In this document: positions 6,503 to 9,094 of the stretch, in pieces
Numbering within the stretch: position 1 is the stretch's first letter
How the letters are laid out: every line of letters begins with the position of its first letter
Origin: Pontiella sp.
GTDB taxonomy: Bacteria; Verrucomicrobiota; Kiritimatiellia; Kiritimatiellales; Pontiellaceae
DNA: 9,094 bases
NCBI GenBank assembly: GCA_029939385.1
Contig: JAOZSZ010000044.1
Coordinates: 1 to 9,094, forward strand
Direction of reading: 5' to 3'
The notes under the pieces: model-generated
Told to the model about the DNA's origin: nothing
Databases searched by the model: none
The model's input: only the letters and a program-made list of their open reading frames with translations
Position numbers and translations under genes: made by a program

Positions 6503-7765
6503 ATGGCAGAAAAGAAGATTCCACTGAATCGCGAACCGTTGGAGGCGCTGACAAAGCGCTTTCCAACGCCTTTCCATATCTATGACGAAAAGGGGATTCG
6601 TGAAAATGCGCGTCGGCTGAAGGCGGCATTTTCTTGGAACGCGGGATTTAAAGAATATTTTGCAGTGAAGGCCGCGCCGAATCCGTTTTTGATGAAGGTT
6701 CTTAAGAGTGAGGGTTTCGGATCGGACTGCTCGTCCTATCCCGAATTATTGCTCTCCGAGAGCGTCGGTGTGGTGGGTGAAGATATCATTTTTACCTCCA
6801 ACGACACGCCCGCCTATGAATATGCCAAAGCCAAAGAGTTAGGGGCCATCATCAATCTCGATGACCTCTCGCACATTCAATATTTGGAAGATGAAGTCGG
6901 CCTGCCGGAGCTGGTTTGCTGTCGCTACAATCCGGGGCCCCTCAAGGGCGGAAACGCAATCATCGGCCATCCGGAAGAGGCGAAGTATGGCTTCACTCGC
7001 GAGCAACTTTTTGAAGGCTACCGCATCCTGCGTGACAAGGGCGTGAAGCGCTTTGGATTGCATACAATGGTGGCATCGAATGAGTTAGAAGGCTCTTATT
7101 TCGTAGAGACGGCGCACCTGCTCTTCGAACTCGTCGGCGAACTCTCTGCCGAGCTAGGGATTGAATTTGAATTTGTTAATATTGGCGGCGGCATTGGTAT
7201 TCCGTACAAACCCGAAGATAAGGCCGTGAACCTCGAAGAGGTGGGCGAAGGGATTCGCAAGCTCTACGAGGAATGGATTATCGGCAAAGGCCTTAATCCG
7301 CTCGACCTGCGGATGGAGTGCGGGCGAATGGTGACCGGACCTTTTGGCTATCTCGTCAGCCGCGTGCTGCACAAGAAGAATACCTATAAACAATTTGTCG
7401 GGCTCGATGCCTGTATGACCGATTTAATGCGCCCCGCTTTGTATGGTGCGTATCATCACATCACGGTTATGGGAAAGGAGAACGCGCCGCTAGATTTGGT
7501 TTGCGATGTCACCGGATCGCTTTGCGAAAATAATGATAAGTTTGCGATCGATCGCGCGATCCCGCAGGTGGATATTGGAGATCTTGTGGTGATTCACGAT
7601 GCAGGCGCACACGGCCATGCGATGGGCTTTAACTATAACGCCAAGCTTCGCTCGGCGGAACTACTGCTCTGCGAAAACGGTGAAGTCATTCAAATCCGCC
7701 GCGCAGAAACGGTGGAAGATTACTTTGCTACGTTGGATTTCGAGGCACTAGGCCGTTGGCGTTAG
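6503..7765 (+). CDS. lysA: Diaminopimelate decarboxylase LysA
   Basis: PLP enzyme of the fold-III (alanine racemase-like) decarboxylases that converts meso-diaminopimelate to L-lysine. It has 420 residues. The PLP lysine is K56 in YFAVKAAPNP. Other blocks are GSDCSSYPELLLSE, GLHTMVASN (185-193), the glycine loop GGGIGIPY (228-235), ECGRMVTGP (272-280), the cysteine C341 in VTGSLCENND, and GAHGHAMGFNYN (368-379). Several motifs differ from E. coli-type LysA, which has EPGR and GAY; the form here matches a recognisable LysA subgroup. dapA nearby supports lysine rather than polyamine metabolism. It likely has its own promoter. The last six residues and stop codon (LDFEALGRWR end) are written by a 7-base repeat array belonging to the downstream cassette, so the original C-terminus was probably replaced. 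Confidence 0.93.
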   Translation: MAEKKIPLNREPLEALTKRFPTPFHIYDEKGIRENARRLKAAFSWNAGFKEYFAVKAAPNPFLMKVLKSEGFGSDCSSYPELLLSESVGVVGEDIIFTSNDTPAYEYAKAKELGAIINLDDLSHIQYLEDEVGLPELVCCRYNPGPLKGGNAIIGHPEEAKYGFTREQLFEGYRILRDKGVKRFGLHTMVASNELEGSYFVETAHLLFELVGELSAELGIEFEFVNIGGGIGIPYKPEDKAVNLEEVGEGIRKLYEEWIIGKGLNPLDLRMECGRMVTGPFGYLVSRVLHKKNTYKQFVGLDACMTDLMRPALYGAYHHITVMGKENAPLDLVCDVTGSLCENNDKFAIDRAIPQVDIGDLVVIHDAGAHGHAMGFNYNAKLRSAELLLCENGEVIQIRRAETVEDYFATLDFEALGRWR

Positions 7766-7773
7766 GCACTAGG
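7743..7773 (+). repeat. Left heptamer array of the four-helix-bundle cassette
   Basis: Four consecutive 7-base units, AGGCACT, AGGCCGT, TGGCGTT, AGGCACT, run from 7743 to 7770 and a fifth partial AGG follows. The first and fourth units with their flanks give an identical 10-base direct repeat, AGGCACTAGG, at 7743-7752 and 7764-7773. The array overlaps the end of lysA, supplies its TAG, and runs into the AGGGGA used by the next gene. Confidence 0.75.
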
Positions 7774-7779
7774 GGAAGT

Positions 7780-8157
7780 ATGGGTGCGGAGATAAAGAGT
7801 TTTCGGGATCTGGTGGTCTGGCAGAAGGCCATGTGCTTGGTTGAGCATGTATACGCTATATCGAAGCATTTCCCTTCAGATGAACGCTATGCACTAACGT
7901 CCCAATTACGGCGGGCATCGGTTTCCGTGCCGAGTAATATTGCAGAGGGATATGGCCGACACTCGACGATGGATAATGTTCGTTTCCTGCAAATCGCTTT
8001 GGGTTCTGCCTACGAACTGGAAACCCAACTTGAGTTGAGTGTCCGTCTACAGCTCGCGGGTATGAATGAAGTGAAAGATGCGCTTGAACTTTGCGTAGAA
8101 ATAGAAAAGATGCTCGTTGCGTTGTCAAACAAACTTCGCGCGAGGACAAATGGGTAA
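7780..8157 (+). CDS. Four-helix-bundle protein (S23 / rRNA intervening-sequence family)
   Basis: A 125-residue protein with the family's typical opening FRDLVVWQKAMCLVEHVYAIS, then FPSDERYALTSQLRRASVSVPSNIAEGYGR (roughly 35-65), and a helical remainder ending EKMLVALSNKL. Homologues were first noted inside 23S rRNA intervening sequences of spirochetes, and the fold is shared with the Avd accessory proteins of diversity-generating retroelements, where it binds nucleic acid and reverse transcriptase. No reverse transcriptase or template repeat is here. The frame extends upstream to a TTG at 7756 inside lysA, but ATG 7780 with AGGGGA just before it gives the standard family start. It lies 14 bases after lysA and 54 before dapA. 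Cellular function is unknown. Confidence 0.87.
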   Translation: MGAEIKSFRDLVVWQKAMCLVEHVYAISKHFPSDERYALTSQLRRASVSVPSNIAEGYGRHSTMDNVRFLQIALGSAYELETQLELSVRLQLAGMNEVKDALELCVEIEKMLVALSNKLRARTNG

Positions 8158-8158
8158 T

Positions 8159-8190
8159 CACTAGTGCCTTATGCCTATTGCCTATTGTCT
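8159..8190 (-). repeat. Right heptamer array of the four-helix-bundle cassette
   Basis: On the + strand the units are AGTGCCT (8163-8169), TATGCCT (8170-8176), ATTGCCT (8177-8183) and ATTGTCT (8184-8190). Read on the - strand they become AGACAAT, AGGCAAT, AGGCATA, AGGCACT, the same theme as the left array but inverted. The array begins with the palindrome CACTAGTG (8159-8166), two bases after the preceding gene's stop at 8157 (one base, T8158, between). Confidence 0.72.
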
Positions 8191-8191
8191 C

Positions 8192-8208
8192 AATAATCGG
8201 AGATTATT
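8192..8208 (+). promoter_or_regulatory. Hairpin holding the dapA ribosome binding site
   Basis: AATAATC (8192-8198) and GATTATT (8202-8208) form a perfect 7-pair inverted repeat around the loop GGA. The Shine-Dalgarno GGAG (8199-8202) for dapA lies in the loop and the first closing base, so folding could modulate ribosome access. The stem is AT-rich and likely weak. Confidence 0.4.
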
Positions 8209-8211
8209 ATT

Positions 8212-9081
8212 ATGTATTTTACTGGGGTATACACCGCACTTGTTACGCCGTTCACCGCGAACGGCGAGGTCGATTTTGAAAAGCTCGAAGAGCTGGTTGA
8301 ATTTAATATTGCCGGTGGCGTGGATGGTATTGTCCCGACCGGAACAACGGGCGAGTCGCCGACGTTGCGTCCGCAGGAACACCTCAAGGTCATTGAAACA
8401 GTGGTCGCGAAAGTGGCGGGACGGGGCAAGGTGATTGCTGGCACCGGCGCCAATTCGACGGCCGAGGCGGTTGAATTGACGAAGGCCGCTAAAGCCTTTG
8501 GTATTGATGGAACCCTTCAAGTGACGCCGTACTACAACAAGCCCAACAGCGCTGGACTGATCCAACACTTTTCCGCCGTGGCCGACCTCGGTGTTCCTGT
8601 GATTCTCTATAACGTGCCGGGCCGTTCCGCGAAGGAAATCCCGCTGGACGTGGTGGTGGAGCTGGCGAAGCACCCCCATATTGTTTCGGTAAAAGAAGCG
8701 GCCGGATCGGTCGATCGCGTAAGCGCCATCAAGAGTCGTTGTGATATTGAAGTCCTCTCGGGGGACGACGCACTCGCATTGCCGATGATTTCGGTCGGGG
8801 CATGTGGCGTAATCTCCGTGGCCTCGAACCTAGTTCCCTCCGAGGTTGTGGCCATCGTCCATGCCGCGCTCGCGGGCGACTATGCCACCGCGCAGAAGCT
8901 GCACCTGAAATACCATCAGCTTTTCAGTGACATGTTTATCGACACCAACCCCATTCCTGTTAAGGCCGCCATGGCCATGAAGGGGCTGATCAAAGAAATC
9001 TACCGCCTGCCGATGTGTTCGACGACAGATGAAAACAAGGCCGTGCTTCGCGCGACGCTTGAGGCCGCTGGGGTTTTGTAG
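8212..9081 (+). CDS. dapA: 4-hydroxy-tetrahydrodipicolinate synthase DapA
   Basis: Condenses pyruvate with aspartate semialdehyde, the first committed step to diaminopimelate and lysine. It has 289 residues, the usual length, and a TIM-barrel class I aldolase sequence. Catalytic residues fall at the same numbers as in the E. coli enzyme: T45 within GTTGES, Y107 in TPYYNKP, Y133 and R138 in LYNVPGR, and the Schiff-base lysine K161 in VSVKEAAGS. The ATG at 8212 has GGAG nine bases upstream. It is separated from lysA by the four-helix-bundle cassette, so it depends either on readthrough from the lysA promoter or on a promoter within the cassette; none is evident. Confidence 0.97.
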   Translation: MYFTGVYTALVTPFTANGEVDFEKLEELVEFNIAGGVDGIVPTGTTGESPTLRPQEHLKVIETVVAKVAGRGKVIAGTGANSTAEAVELTKAAKAFGIDGTLQVTPYYNKPNSAGLIQHFSAVADLGVPVILYNVPGRSAKEIPLDVVVELAKHPHIVSVKEAAGSVDRVSAIKSRCDIEVLSGDDALALPMISVGACGVISVASNLVPSEVVAIVHAALAGDYATAQKLHLKYHQLFSDMFIDTNPIPVKAAMAMKGLIKEIYRLPMCSTTDENKAVLRATLEAAGVL

Positions 9082-9088
9082 CGTAGAC

Positions 9089-9092
9089 GGAG
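9089..9092 (+). promoter_or_regulatory. Possible ribosome binding site of a following gene
   Basis: GGAG occurs eight bases after the dapA stop, two bases before the window ends. It suggests another + strand gene follows closely. dapB would be a common neighbour, but nothing of it is visible. Confidence 0.3.
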
Positions 9093-9094
9093 CT

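Larger units (their letters stand above)
7743..8190 (+). mobile_element. Candidate non-autonomous cassette: four-helix-bundle gene between inverted heptamer arrays
   Basis: About 448 bases bounded by two oppositely oriented arrays of 7-base units, with an inner exact 9-base inverted repeat (AGGCACTAG at 7764-7772, CTAGTGCCT at 8161-8169) bracketing one small gene. It carries no transposase or integrase, so any movement would need outside enzymes or recombination. Insertion is inferred from the way it takes over the lysA stop codon and separates lysA from dapA. Whether it is mobile is unproven. Confidence 0.45.

Noticed and set aside
6503..7765. LysA as an ornithine/arginine or carboxynorspermidine decarboxylase
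   Set aside because: The motifs GSLCENND and GAHG...NYN match a diaminopimelate decarboxylase subgroup and dapA lies downstream, so lysine synthesis is the better call despite divergence from E. coli LysA.
7743..8190. Heptamer arrays as CRISPR or as a diversity-generating retroelement
   Set aside because: Units are 7 bases with no spacers, no Cas genes, no reverse transcriptase and no template/variable repeat pair in the window; only the four-helix-bundle fold is shared with Avd proteins.
8182..8679. 165-codon open frame on the - strand across the start of dapA
   Set aside because: It lies opposite a clear dapA coding frame with all catalytic residues, has no recognisable domain, and its composition follows the complementary codons.

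Overview
The window is a dense, single-strand (+) run of arginine and lysine/diaminopimelate biosynthesis genes with small accessory genes in nearly every junction. In order: argJ (3' part only), a DUF4160/DUF2442 pair, argB, argD, a second DUF2442 gene, a DUF3127 OB-fold gene with an SSB-like C-terminal tip, argG, a NYN-LOTUS RNA-associated protein, lysA, a four-helix-bundle (S23/IVS-like) gene, and dapA. No rRNA, tRNA, CRISPR array or transposase was seen. No stretch above about 110 bases lacks a gene.

Organism: a bacterium of roughly balanced base composition. The gene mix (cyclic ArgJ pathway, DUF3127, four-helix-bundle protein, DUF4160/DUF2442, and a LysA of the GSLCENND/GAHG type) would fit the PVC superphylum, for example Kiritimatiellota or Lentisphaerae, or a Bacteroidetes-like neighbour. 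This is inference from gene content, not a phylogenetic placement.

How the genes work together: ArgJ, ArgB and ArgD carry out acetyl transfer, N-acetylglutamate phosphorylation and transamination on the way to ornithine. ArgG makes argininosuccinate from citrulline and aspartate. argC, argF and argH are not in the window. argC may lie just upstream; argF is missing from its common place between argD and argG. DapA starts the diaminopimelate branch and LysA ends it. The final bases contain a possible ribosome binding site for another gene after dapA.

Layout: positions 1-4171 look like one transcription unit with gaps of -1 to 36 bases, including a TGATG overlap that couples the first DUF2442 gene to argB. 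A 99-base AT-rich gap precedes argG. A 100-base gap with a strong hairpin lacking a U-tract precedes the NYN gene. A 110-base gap with a plausible sigma-70 promoter precedes lysA.

The most striking structure is at lysA-dapA. A four-helix-bundle gene is bracketed by two arrays of four degenerate 7-base units (consensus near AGGCACT), in opposite orientation. The left array encodes the last six residues and stop codon of LysA. The right array runs into a short hairpin that holds the dapA Shine-Dalgarno sequence. The unit looks like a small non-autonomous cassette inserted exactly at a gene end. Other points of interest are the SSB-type tip on the DUF3127 protein, an ArgJ that stops three residues short of the family's substrate-binding C-terminus, and two DUF2442 genes only about 2.1 kb apart.
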